This document shows, in pieces, positions 1 to 6,161 of a DNA stretch of 7,765 nt. Made by a program: the position numbers and the translations under genes. Each line of letters opens with the position of its first letter. The first letter of the stretch is position 1. Source of the stretch: an uncultured Lachnobacterium sp. (lineage in GTDB: Bacteria > Bacillota > Clostridia > Lachnospirales > Lachnospiraceae); NCBI GenBank assembly GCA_900552085.1, contig URYB01000117.1, forward strand, positions 1 through 7,765. The letters run 5' to 3'. The notes under the pieces are model-generated. The model saw only the letters and a list, made by a program, of their open reading frames with translations. It was not told the DNA's origin and did not search any database.

Positions 1-18
1 GCGTTCTTGAATGATACA

Positions 19-47
19 ACATTTTCGTCAAGCGAAAATGTCGCTTG
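19..47 (-). other. Two overlapping, mutually exclusive hairpins
   Basis: Stem A pairs 19-27 with 33-41 (9 bp, arms ACATTTTCG / CGAAAATGT). Stem B pairs 29-35 with 41-47 (7 bp, arms CAAGCGA / TCGCTTG). They share bases 33-35 and 41, so only one can form at a time. Neither is followed by a U-tract. They could be alternative folds of the nascent leader, or one arm could pair with sequence outside the window, as in the RNase III stem that encloses 16S rRNA. Confidence 0.5.
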
Positions 48-50
48 GCA

Positions 51-71
51 ACGATTCGTTTCACGAATCGT
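51..71 (-). other. Perfect 9-bp hairpin in the leader
   Basis: ACGATTCGT (51-59) and ACGAATCGT (63-71) are exact reverse complements with a 3-nt loop. No U-run follows on the minus strand, so it is not a conventional terminator. In an rRNA leader it would be a structural or processing stem, possibly part of the antitermination region. Confidence 0.65.
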
Positions 72-100
72 CACATTTCTCAAAATCTTTCAAGGTTTTT

Positions 101-122
101 CACTGTTCAGTTATCAATGTTC
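101..122 (-). promoter_or_regulatory. boxA-like antitermination sequence
   Basis: The minus strand reads GAACATTGATAACTGAACAG in this interval. It resembles the conserved Bacillota rRNA leader and spacer element of the type CTTTGAAAACT, which is where the Nus factors load to make RNA polymerase resist termination. It lies about 30 nt downstream of the predicted P2 start, a reasonable place for boxA. The assignment rests on motif resemblance only; the same bases include a weak -10-like GATAAC. Confidence 0.55.
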
Positions 123-130
123 ATTGTTTT

Positions 131-148
131 GTTGTCAACCGCGACAAC
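131..148 (-). other. Hairpin at the 5' end of the P2 transcript
   Basis: Perfect inverted repeat GTTGTC / GACAAC (131-136 and 143-148) with a 6-nt loop. It would form at the extreme 5' end of RNA started at P2. It may stabilise the leader or simply be a remnant of leader architecture. The right arm region also contains a third TTGACA (133-138) on the minus strand. Confidence 0.6.
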
Positions 149-154
149 TTCTTA

Positions 155-183
155 AGTATATCAGCTGTGCAATCATTTGTCAA
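155..183 (-). promoter_or_regulatory. Sigma-A promoter P2 (downstream of tandem pair)
   Basis: On the minus strand the -35 box is TTGACA (178-183, perfect) and the -10 box is TATACT (155-160, 5 of 6), with a 17-nt spacer (161-177). A long A/T tract (about 186-212, mostly A on the transcribed-sense strand) precedes the -35 box like an UP element. Transcription would begin near 147-149, right at the first base of the 131-148 hairpin. Two promoters of this quality about 140 nt apart and pointing the same way match tandem P1/P2 rRNA promoters. Confidence 0.82.
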
Positions 184-241
184 CAACTTTTTTTATTTTT
201 TCTAACTCTTTTTTGTGAGCTTTTCTAACAAGCAATCCATC

Positions 242-271
242 AAAATGTAGCATTTTCAGTGCCTTGCACTG
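242..271 (-). other. Two adjacent short hairpins between P1 and P2
   Basis: AAAATG/CATTTT (242-247 with 251-256) and CAGTGC/GCACTG (257-262 with 266-271) are back-to-back perfect 6-bp stems, each with a 3-nt loop. Both lie in the RNA made only from P1. Neither has a U-run, so a terminator is unlikely. The surrounding stretch (about 213-294) holds no gene. Confidence 0.45.
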
Positions 272-294
272 TTGCCTCACGAGTCAGCTTAGAT

Positions 295-323
295 ATAATA
301 TCATGTACATTTTACAATGTCAA
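295..323 (-). promoter_or_regulatory. Sigma-A promoter P1 (upstream of tandem pair)
   Basis: On the minus strand the -35 box is TTGACA (318-323, perfect consensus) and the -10 box is TATTAT (295-300), separated by exactly 17 nt (301-317). The A/T-rich block at about 331-359 lies immediately upstream, where an UP element would contact the RNA polymerase alpha subunit. The start of transcription would be near 287-289. It sits about 50 nt beyond the cvpA terminator, so it starts a new transcription unit rather than serving cvpA. Near-consensus boxes plus an A/T tract are typical of rRNA promoters. Confidence 0.8.
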
Positions 324-375
324 CCATTAATTTCAATTTTTTTATATTATTTTTTCTTTGTATTATCTATAAAGG

Positions 376-421
376 AAAAGAGCCTGTTGAAGCCAGCATA
401 TTTTGCCCAACAGACTCTTTT
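376..421 (-). terminator. Rho-independent terminator after cvpA
   Basis: Fourteen-base arms at 376-389 and 408-421 pair with one G-U wobble (minus-strand arms AAAAGAGTCTGTTG and CAACAGGCTCTTTT) around an 18-nt loop. The A-run and U-run are built into the stem base, and CTTTAT follows. The right arm overlaps the cvpA stop codon (420-422), so the hairpin begins within the gene's last codon. The symmetrical A/U base could let it work on both strands. It separates the LysM-DUF5711-cvpA unit from the downstream tandem promoters. Confidence 0.82.
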
Positions 422-1109
422 ATAAAATATTCATAAGAAGTGTCAATATCAGATTATTCTCATATAGCCATATAAGTAACGGCGACGCATATATTGCCTG
501 AACAATCTCTTGCCCGAAGGAAGTTGTGGCTGTCATCGCAACACCTGCAAATACAATCCATACAATAACCATCCCTTTAACAAATCCCGCTACTGCTCCA
601 ATCGACCGGTTAATCCCTCCGATCAAAGGTAATTTATCCACAATTTTGAACGCAATCAATATGATTCTGGTCGCAATCAATATAAGTACAAATACGATAA
701 TATATGCGATGCCCTGTATGGTCATCTGCACTAATTTTTGCGTAATCGCCTCATAAACGCCTGCGTCCTCGAGCAATTGATCCGCAACTTCGCTTTCTCC
801 TGTCAGTTTCTGCAGGATTATTTTTGGAAGGCCCGCATCATTTCCGTGTTCTTTTACTTCTTTTTGGTTTTCCTGTTTTTTGGCATCTGCCCATTCATGC
901 AGCTTTTGATTACAGCCTTCTTCTATATAGGTATCCAGTCCGGTATGTTCTGTCAGATAATTTGCAACATACGGCGAAAGCCAAGATACTGCCACCAGAA
1001 TTACGATCCACGCAACCATGGAATAGATAACCCGCAAAAAGCCCCGGTAAAATCCCCACACAACATTCGCCGCCACAAACAGAACCGTCAATATCAATAG
1101 CCAATTCAT
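420..1109 (-). CDS. CvpA-family integral membrane protein
   Basis: A 229-residue polytopic membrane protein resembling the CvpA family (colicin V production protein; PF02674 type). Hydrophobic segments lie near residues 2-20, 26-46, 131-153 and 169-193, with a weaker C-terminal one near 208-228. The family hallmark, a LPLIGGINRSIGAVAGFVKG-type stretch, is at residues 160-179. A charged, mostly hydrophilic loop (about 52-128, with a Lys/Glu/Gln-rich run at 77-88) separates the two membrane pairs and is longer than in short CvpA proteins. The molecular function of the family is not firmly known; E. coli CvpA is linked to colicin V export and envelope stress tolerance. The ATG overlaps the previous stop as ATGA (1106-1109), and GAGGTG about 9 nt upstream is the ribosome site, indicating translational coupling to the DUF5711-like gene. 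Confidence 0.85.
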   Translation of the reverse strand: MNWLLILTVLFVAANVVWGFYRGFLRVIYSMVAWIVILVAVSWLSPYVANYLTEHTGLDTYIEEGCNQKLHEWADAKKQENQKEVKEHGNDAGLPKIILQKLTGESEVADQLLEDAGVYEAITQKLVQMTIQGIAYIIVFVLILIATRIILIAFKIVDKLPLIGGINRSIGAVAGFVKGMVIVWIVFAGVAMTATTSFGQEIVQAIYASPLLIWLYENNLILTLLMNIL

Positions 1110-2308
1110 CGTAAGCGCACCTCGTCTCTCTCTCCACTGAGTACAAAGGTATAGCTCTGGCTGTCACTGCCTGACAATATTTTATATATGTCCTTATCAA
1201 ATGTATATGAGAATTTGCGTATGCCATGTATCGTGTACAACTCGCAATCATGTGCATTGCGTATACAGATTTCATTGTTATCCAGAAATTCTTTTTTGTC
1301 GTATGCTATGGTATTTTCATTTTCCATGGCAGTTTTTCCTGCCATATCGTATACTTTTATATTCCAGCACCCTTCCTTCTTCGGGCTGCTATATACCGTT
1401 CCTACATATTTGTTATTATAAAATACGCTCTGTACTTCTGTTTCAAACTTTACCTCTCGCTTTGGCGCAGGTTTTTGTGCCCCCTCAAATACGATATATC
1501 CGCTGTCCGCAATCGCGATCATCCGATTTGATGCCACATAAGCGATTTCAGATATAAATGTATCATCATATGTATACGTTCCAACGTTATTATCAATCTC
1601 ATTTTGTCCTACAGAACCAAAATTATAAAAGCTGACCGTTGAACGCACACTGCCCTCTGTGACATCCAGCATATCTACCGCGAGTTTCTGTGCATCATTC
1701 GACAATGCAATATCTACCGGAAAGCTTCCTTTTTCTTCATAGAATTCCCCGTTCGTAAGTTCTTTTCCTTTGCGGTCATACATCCGAACCGTGGATACAT
1801 TGTCTTCTTTCATCAAAACTGCAACTGTTCCCTGATTCGCAATGCACACGGTACTGATTGGTGTGGATGTCTCAATTTTCTTTGTCAGACCATCCGATGT
1901 CATAATATAGATCATCGTTCCCCCACGGTCATACACTGCAAGATATCCCTCACATATGGAAACCATCGGTGTGCTCATCTCAAACGACTGGTTCCAGATC
2001 AGTTCATCATCTTCATCTTTGTATACAATTCCATCGTTATTATATTCTATGAGTTTTCCGAGAAATGTCATGTATTTAGCCGCCACACTATCCTGCCGCT
2101 CGGTTTTATTGCGCACTTCATAACTGGAATAACTGCGTAACGCACTCCACAACTGAAAGGATACCATAATTGTAGCAATCACAAGTACTACGATCACAAC
2201 TCTTCTTATAATATGTCGTCTGTGTTGTCTTACTTTTTCTTCAATTTCTTCCAGATTTTCATTGTCTGTCTCTATCTGGACTGTTTTAAAATCCATTTTG
2301 CTTGCCAT
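1106..2308 (-). CDS. DUF5711-like single-pass membrane protein
   Basis: A 400-residue protein of unknown function that I recognise as resembling the DUF5711 family of Clostridia. The start at 2308 is chosen because AAGGAGAG lies about 8 nt upstream; a TTG start 57 nt earlier has no such site. Residues 1-32 are polar and charged with RQHRRHIIRR just before the membrane segment (about 35-54), suggesting a short cytoplasmic N-terminus and an external body of about 345 residues. That body is a succession of short beta-strand-like segments with repeating pattern (for example SICEGYLAVYDRGGTMIYI near 117-135, then similar units near 153-165 and 259-280), as in a WD40/PQQ-like propeller. No catalytic motif is evident. 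The 4-nt overlap with cvpA suggests the two membrane proteins work together. Domain identity is from memory; the propeller fold is inference. Confidence 0.78.
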   Translation of the reverse strand: MASKMDFKTVQIETDNENLEEIEEKVRQHRRHIIRRVVIVVLVIATIMVSFQLWSALRSYSSYEVRNKTERQDSVAAKYMTFLGKLIEYNNDGIVYKDEDDELIWNQSFEMSTPMVSICEGYLAVYDRGGTMIYIMTSDGLTKKIETSTPISTVCIANQGTVAVLMKEDNVSTVRMYDRKGKELTNGEFYEEKGSFPVDIALSNDAQKLAVDMLDVTEGSVRSTVSFYNFGSVGQNEIDNNVGTYTYDDTFISEIAYVASNRMIAIADSGYIVFEGAQKPAPKREVKFETEVQSVFYNNKYVGTVYSSPKKEGCWNIKVYDMAGKTAMENENTIAYDKKEFLDNNEICIRNAHDCELYTIHGIRKFSYTFDKDIYKILSGSDSQSYTFVLSGERDEVRLR

Positions 2309-2364
2309 GGATATTCTCTCCTTGTACTCTGCGAAACAAATAAAAGCCTGTTTCTTCTTGTGCA

Positions 2365-2373
2365 ATTATAACA
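2365..2373 (-). promoter_or_regulatory. Possible extended -10 promoter ahead of DUF5711-like gene
   Basis: The 77-nt gap between the LysM gene and the DUF5711-like gene contains, on the minus strand, TGTTATAAT, a perfect extended -10 (TGnTATAAT). The -35 position about 17 nt upstream (2388-2393) reads TTCCTT and is poor, which extended -10 promoters tolerate. It would start RNA near 2358 and leave a leader of about 50 nt. It could give the last two genes expression independent of the LysM gene. Confidence 0.4.
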
Positions 2374-2385
2374 TTCGTTCCTCCA

Positions 2386-3603
2386 TTAAGGAAGTAGCAA
2401 TTTCTGCCCCACACGAATTTCATCTGAATTCTCCATATTATTTGCTGCGGCCAGATCTGCAAGCTTTTTTGTAGAACCGTATTGTTTCTGGCAAATTGCA
2501 GTCAGCGTATCTCCTTCCTGCACCACATAGTATTTTGGCTCGGCATTTGTTTTGGTTGTTTCTTCGGTTTTCTTTTTTTCTTTTGTCTGTTTTTGTGTTT
2601 CCGCCTTTTCTTCCTTCTCCGAATCAACCGTATCGGATTTTTGTGTATTTTCCGTATTCTGGGAATCTTCTTTTTTCACATCTCCCATAGGAAGATTTTC
2701 GATTGGAATCAAATCCAGCGTTTCGGTATACGTCTCCTTCGTCGCATTCTGAGAATCCTGGCTGTTTTGTGTTTCTTCACTCCACTGGGTTCCCACAAGT
2801 ACTTCCGGATCATTGTGCTTCGTATTGATCTGATGGCTCATCGTCTCAATGACCTGTTCTAACCCGGACAGTTTGATTCGATCCTGCCAGATTCCTGCAC
2901 CGACAATTCCTAACAATAATAAAATTGCCGCTGTCATTGCATACGAACTCGCCTTACGGTTTCCTGTGCTGTTTTTCTCCTGCATACTTTCCCGGTAATG
3001 CGCTTTTACGCTGGCCTGTGGCTGCACAACTTCTCTGGCACGTGAAATTTTCGGAAATTCTACTGTCACATCTGCGGTGCGCATTTTGCGTAATTCTCTC
3101 GAATAGTAAATGTAAAATCCTTCCTTTTGTTGCAGACGGTTTCCTTTATTGATATAAAAGTATTCATCGCCTTCCACGCTGTCCATCAGAAAAAGCACCT
3201 GATGTGCGCCGCCAAACTGTTCTCTGTGCACATGTTCCAATTCTGTCGTCATACGCGGGGAGAATCCTTTGATATCCATTGCCCATCCTACGATAATAGA
3301 ATTTTCATACGAACGTTTTATTTCCCGGAATATGTCGCTCCACGCATGATTGTCCCATTTCGGAATATTTTGCGAAAATTCCAAATCTCTCACAGGAATT
3401 GCAGCCTCTATAAAAGTCGCATATTTGCCCTGATTGCATTCGGTATGTCCCATAAATATAAACGCTCTCTTCTGCGCGTAATCTTCTTCGTGAATTCTGG
3501 CATAAGCAGCATTTTCTATGTAAATTTTATCATCTTCTGTTGGATTTCCGATTTGACGGATGTTTTTTAAATCGCGTTCTTTTGCGTTTTCGATATCGAT
3601 CAT
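2386..3603 (-). CDS. Membrane-anchored LysM protein with JAMM/MPN-like N-terminal domain
   Basis: A 405-residue protein. The ATG at 3603 is chosen because AAGGAGA lies about 7 nt upstream; a TTG 39 nt earlier has no comparable site. Residues 46-170 look like a JAMM/MPN fold: RAFIFMGH strand, then GWAMDIKGFSPRMTTELE (106-123), which lines up with the GWYHSHPGFGPFLSGTD signature, then QVLFLMDSV (135-143) like the following core strand. The metal-binding His, His and Asp positions are Met109, Ile111 and Leu122, so no JAMM peptidase activity is expected. A membrane segment spans 221-239. A low-complexity Glu/Lys/Thr/Gln linker (about 275-356) leads to a C-terminal LysM domain (358-405, starting YYVVQEGDTLTAI), which binds peptidoglycan GlcNAc chains. 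Predicted topology: MPN-like part inside, LysM outside. It heads the LysM-DUF5711-cvpA group. LysM and membrane calls are firm; the MPN call is by eye. Confidence 0.88.
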   Translation of the reverse strand: MIDIENAKERDLKNIRQIGNPTEDDKIYIENAAYARIHEEDYAQKRAFIFMGHTECNQGKYATFIEAAIPVRDLEFSQNIPKWDNHAWSDIFREIKRSYENSIIVGWAMDIKGFSPRMTTELEHVHREQFGGAHQVLFLMDSVEGDEYFYINKGNRLQQKEGFYIYYSRELRKMRTADVTVEFPKISRAREVVQPQASVKAHYRESMQEKNSTGNRKASSYAMTAAILLLLGIVGAGIWQDRIKLSGLEQVIETMSHQINTKHNDPEVLVGTQWSEETQNSQDSQNATKETYTETLDLIPIENLPMGDVKKEDSQNTENTQKSDTVDSEKEEKAETQKQTKEKKKTEETTKTNAEPKYYVVQEGDTLTAICQKQYGSTKKLADLAAANNMENSDEIRVGQKLLLP

Positions 3604-3725
3604 ATCCTGTCTCCTTGTCCATCTCTGCGTTTTTGTTTCCAAGCTTTCTCTATGCTATCACACATACAGGAGCGTATTTTGCAAAAAAATGGAAGCCACA
3701 GGAAGAATCGTATGACGCATTTCGA

Positions 3726-3755
3726 CACAAAAGGCACATGCTTTCGCATGTGCCT
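3726..3755 (-). terminator. Rho-independent terminator after the transketolase genes
   Basis: A perfect 10-bp stem (AGGCACATGC 3732-3741 with GCATGTGCCT 3746-3755) closed by a GAAA tetraloop on the minus-strand RNA, followed by UUUUGUGU. It begins about 27 nt after the stop codon of the transketolase C-terminal gene and ends the dnaX-to-transketolase transcription unit. The rest of the gap to the LysM gene (3604-3725) should contain that gene's promoter, but no convincing consensus pair was found. Confidence 0.87.
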
Positions 3756-3782
3756 CAACTCTTCTTTGTATTTTATTTGTTT

Positions 3783-4724
3783 TTATTTGCAGAATGCTTT
3801 TACTTTCTTGTAAATTCCCTCTGCATCAAGTTCGTACTTATGAATCAGTTCTACTGCCGGTCCTGACTCTCCAAACTTATCATTTACACCAATGCGAAGC
3901 ATCTTTGTTGGAGCTTTCTCACATAATACTTCTGCCACTGCGCTACCAAGTCCACCGATTACGGAATGCTCCTCTACGGTTACGACTTTTCCGGTCTTTG
4001 TTGCGGATGCAACCACAAGTTCCTCATCCAACGGTTTGATTGTGTGGATGTTGATTACTTCTGCGGAAATTCCATCTGCTTCGAGCATTTTTGCAGCCTC
4101 TAATGACTCAGATACTTCCAGTCCGGTTGCAAGAATCGTTACGTCGGTTCCCTCTTTTAATGTGATTCCTTTTCCAATTTCAAATTTGTAATCTGGTGTA
4201 TCGTTAATAACAGGAACTGCCAGACGTCCAAATCTCAGATATACCGGTCCCACATGCTCATATGCTGCCTTTACTGCGGCCTTTGCCTCTACATCATCGG
4301 ACGGATTGATCACGACCATTCCAGGAATCTCACGCATTAATGCAAGGTCTTCCAGGCACTGATGTGTTGCACCGTCTTCTCCTACAGAAATGCCGGCATG
4401 TGTTGCACCGATTTTTACATTTAAATGTGGATAACCGATAGAGTTACGCACCTGTTCGAAGTTACGTCCTGCTGCAAACATTGCAAAAGAACTGATGAAC
4501 GGTACTTTGCCACAGGTAGATAATCCTGCTGCAATACCTGTCATATTACACTCTGCAATACCACAGTCCCAATGACGCTCCGGGAATTCTTTCTGGAAAA
4601 TGCAGGTCTTTGTAGCACCGGCAAGGTCTGCATCCAATACGATCAGATCTTCATGTTCCTTGCCAAGTTCTACCAATGCGTTACCATAACTGTCACGTGT
4701 TGCGATTTTCTTTACTTCTGACAT
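3783..4724 (-). CDS. Transketolase, C-terminal subunit
   Basis: A 313-residue protein corresponding to the pyrimidine-binding and C-terminal domains of transketolase. With the N-terminal subunit it would form the thiamine diphosphate enzyme that moves two-carbon ketol units between sugar phosphates in the non-oxidative pentose phosphate pathway. Visible features: RDSYGNALVEL at the start; GIAECNM (55-61) carrying the conserved Glu58 that activates the cofactor pyrimidine ring; SSFAMFAAGRNFEQVR (78-93); and HAGISVGEDGATHQ (109-122) with conserved His residues. The C-terminal domain (about 185-305) includes TILATGLEVSESLEAA and VTVEEHSVIGGLGSAVAE. It begins 13 nt inside the N-terminal gene, with AGGTGA about 6 nt upstream of ATG, so the two subunits are translationally coupled. 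Split transketolases are known in many Clostridia and archaea. The substrate could be another sugar phosphate; sequence alone does not settle this. Confidence 0.94.
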   Translation of the reverse strand: MSEVKKIATRDSYGNALVELGKEHEDLIVLDADLAGATKTCIFQKEFPERHWDCGIAECNMTGIAAGLSTCGKVPFISSFAMFAAGRNFEQVRNSIGYPHLNVKIGATHAGISVGEDGATHQCLEDLALMREIPGMVVINPSDDVEAKAAVKAAYEHVGPVYLRFGRLAVPVINDTPDYKFEIGKGITLKEGTDVTILATGLEVSESLEAAKMLEADGISAEVINIHTIKPLDEELVVASATKTGKVVTVEEHSVIGGLGSAVAEVLCEKAPTKMLRIGVNDKFGESGPAVELIHKYELDAEGIYKKVKAFCK

Positions 4725-5548
4725 AATGCTTCACCTGCCTTCTCAAGATCTTCCATTGCAATCTTGTATTCTTCATCATTTGGAGCTTTTCCGTGCCATC
4801 CTGCCTGATTCTCCATGAAGGAAACTCCTTTTCCTTTTACGGTCTTTGCAATAATGGCTGTCGGCTGACCCTTTGTCTCACGTGCCTCTTTGAATGCTGC
4901 ACGGATTTCGTCAAAATTATTTCCATCAATTACGATGGTATGGAAATTGAATGCTTCAAATTTCTTGTCAATTGGATATGGAGAACATACTTTGTCGATT
5001 TCTCCGTCAATCTGTAAATTGTTGTTGTCGACAATAACAACCAGGTTGTCCAGTTTGCGGTGTCCTGCCCACATAGCAGCCTCCCAAATCTGTCCTTCCT
5101 GAATTTCACCGTCTCCGGTAAGTGTGTATACACGATAATCTTTGTTATCAAATTTGCCGGCTGCTGCCATACCAACAGCTGCTGATACGCCCTGGCCTAA
5201 TGATCCACTTGACATATCAATACCCGGAATGTGTTTCATATCCGGATGTCCCTGTAAATATGAACCGGTATGACGAAGTGTCACAAGATCTTCTTTTGGA
5301 AAATAGCCTTTCTCTGCAAGAGTCGAATACAGACCCGGTGCAACATGTCCCTTGGATAAAACAAAACGGTCACGGTTTGCATCCTTCGGATTCTTTGGAT
5401 CTACATTCATCTCTTCAAAATACAGATACGTAAAAATATCTGCTGCAGATAATGATCCACCCGGATGTCCGGATTTCGCACTGTGCACTGCAGTTACAAT
5501 GCTTTTGCGAATTTCATTCGCGATTTTTTCCAATTCTAAATTGTTCAT
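4712..5548 (-). CDS. Transketolase, N-terminal (thiamine diphosphate-binding) subunit
   Basis: A 278-residue protein matching the thiamine diphosphate-binding domain of transketolase. Conserved marks are SGHPGGSLSAADI (26-38) with His28, SKGH (65-68), GHPD (100-103), SGSLGQG (114-120), and the cofactor/Mg motif running from GDGEIQEGQ (145-153) to VDNNN (173-177), the usual GDG-about 25-NN spacing. The ATG at 5548 has AAAGGAGA about 6 nt upstream. The gene starts only 15 nt after recR ends and no terminator lies between, so it is likely cotranscribed with recR. It overlaps the C-terminal subunit gene by 13 nt. The length is normal for a stand-alone N-terminal subunit, and no disruption is seen. 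Confidence 0.95.
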   Translation of the reverse strand: MNNLELEKIANEIRKSIVTAVHSAKSGHPGGSLSAADIFTYLYFEEMNVDPKNPKDANRDRFVLSKGHVAPGLYSTLAEKGYFPKEDLVTLRHTGSYLQGHPDMKHIPGIDMSSGSLGQGVSAAVGMAAAGKFDNKDYRVYTLTGDGEIQEGQIWEAAMWAGHRKLDNLVVIVDNNNLQIDGEIDKVCSPYPIDKKFEAFNFHTIVIDGNNFDEIRAAFKEARETKGQPTAIIAKTVKGKGVSFMENQAGWHGKAPNDEEYKIAMEDLEKAGEALCQK

Positions 5549-5563
5549 AGTGTCTCCTTTTCT

Positions 5564-6160
5564 TTATAATTCCGTTCCCCCCTGTAATGCGCGAAGAAGA
5601 GTAACTTCATCAATGTATTCCAAATCGCCGCCAACCGGCACTCCGCTTGCAATTCGCGTCACTTTAATTCCTGTCGGCTTGATCAGCTTACTGATGTACA
5701 TCGCCGTGGTTTCTCCCTCAAGACTCGAATTTGTCGCAATGATCACTTCATTGACATCTTTCTCCAGGCGCACCATAAGTTCCTTGAGTTTGATGTCGTG
5801 TGGACCGATTCCAAGCATCGGCGAAATAGCACCATGAAGAACATGATAAACACCTTCGTATTTTCCTGTCTTCTCATATGCCACAAGATCCCTTGTATTT
5901 TCTACCACCATAATGGTTTTATGGTCTCTTGCTTCATCACTACATATAGGACAAATTTCCTGGTCTGTCAAGTTAAAACAGCATTTGCAGTATTTCACAT
6001 TCTGTTTTGCGGATATGATTGCAGAAGAAAGTGCCTTCACATTGTCCTCCGGCATATTCAGGATGTGAAAAGCGAGTCTCTGCGCCGACTTCGCCCCGAT
6101 ACCCGGAAGTGCAGACAGTTCTTCAATCAGTTTGGCGATTTCATTACTGTAATATTCCAT
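5564..6160 (-). CDS. recR: Recombination protein RecR
   Basis: A 198-residue protein, the usual RecR length, when started at ATG 6160 (MEYYSNEIAKLIEELSALPG). A GTG start at 6181 would add seven residues and overlap ybaB; it is not favoured by family length, although the GGAGG site sits rather far (about 15 nt) from the ATG. RecR acts with RecO and RecF to load RecA on gapped single-stranded DNA. Domains: helix-hairpin-helix LPGIGAKSAQRLAFHIL (18-34); zinc finger with Cys58, Cys61, Cys70 and Cys73; Toprim domain (about 82-175) with MVVENTRDLVAYE including Glu87; and a C-terminal SGVPVGGDLEYIDEVTLLRAL segment. It starts 1 nt after the ybaB stop, so it is tightly coupled, as in most Bacillota. 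Confidence 0.97.
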   Translation of the reverse strand: MEYYSNEIAKLIEELSALPGIGAKSAQRLAFHILNMPEDNVKALSSAIISAKQNVKYCKCCFNLTDQEICPICSDEARDHKTIMVVENTRDLVAYEKTGKYEGVYHVLHGAISPMLGIGPHDIKLKELMVRLEKDVNEVIIATNSSLEGETTAMYISKLIKPTGIKVTRIASGVPVGGDLEYIDEVTLLRALQGGTEL

Positions 6161-6161
6161 A

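Larger units (their letters stand above)
1..148 (-). other. Presumed rRNA operon leader transcript (5' part, runs off left edge)
   Basis: This stretch has no credible protein gene; the short plus-strand reading frames here lack ribosome sites and recognisable products. Read on the minus strand it lies directly downstream of two strong tandem promoters. It contains a 5' hairpin (131-148), a boxA-like sequence (101-122), a perfect 9-bp hairpin (51-71) and two overlapping alternative hairpins (19-47). That combination is what is known for Bacillota pre-16S leaders: antitermination box plus RNase III-type stems. No mature 16S sequence (the AGAGTTTGAT start) is visible before position 1, so the rRNA gene itself is inferred to lie outside. 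Its location downstream of recR-containing genes is also seen for rrnA in B. subtilis. The alternative is a leader of another highly expressed stable RNA operon, such as tRNA. Confidence 0.68.

Noticed and set aside
110..138. A third possible promoter: TTGACA at 133-138 with GATAAC at 110-115, 17-nt spacer, minus strand
   Set aside because: The -10 matches only 4 of 6 and coincides with the boxA-like element; it lies within the transcript of the better P2. Kept as a possibility but not called.
7..228. Short plus-strand open frames (up to 73 codons) at the left edge
   Set aside because: No ribosome site, low-complexity Phe/Leu-rich products, and the region is better explained by minus-strand promoters and a structured leader.
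3655..3684. Promoter for the LysM gene: TTGCAA at 3679-3684 and TGATAG at 3655-3660, minus strand, 18-nt spacer
   Set aside because: The -10 is poor, so this is not convincing; a promoter is expected in this gap but I cannot place it.
4712..4724. Transketolase gene broken by a frameshift into two pieces
   Set aside because: Each half has its own ribosome site and start, the N-terminal half ends with a normal extension, and split transketolases are an established arrangement.
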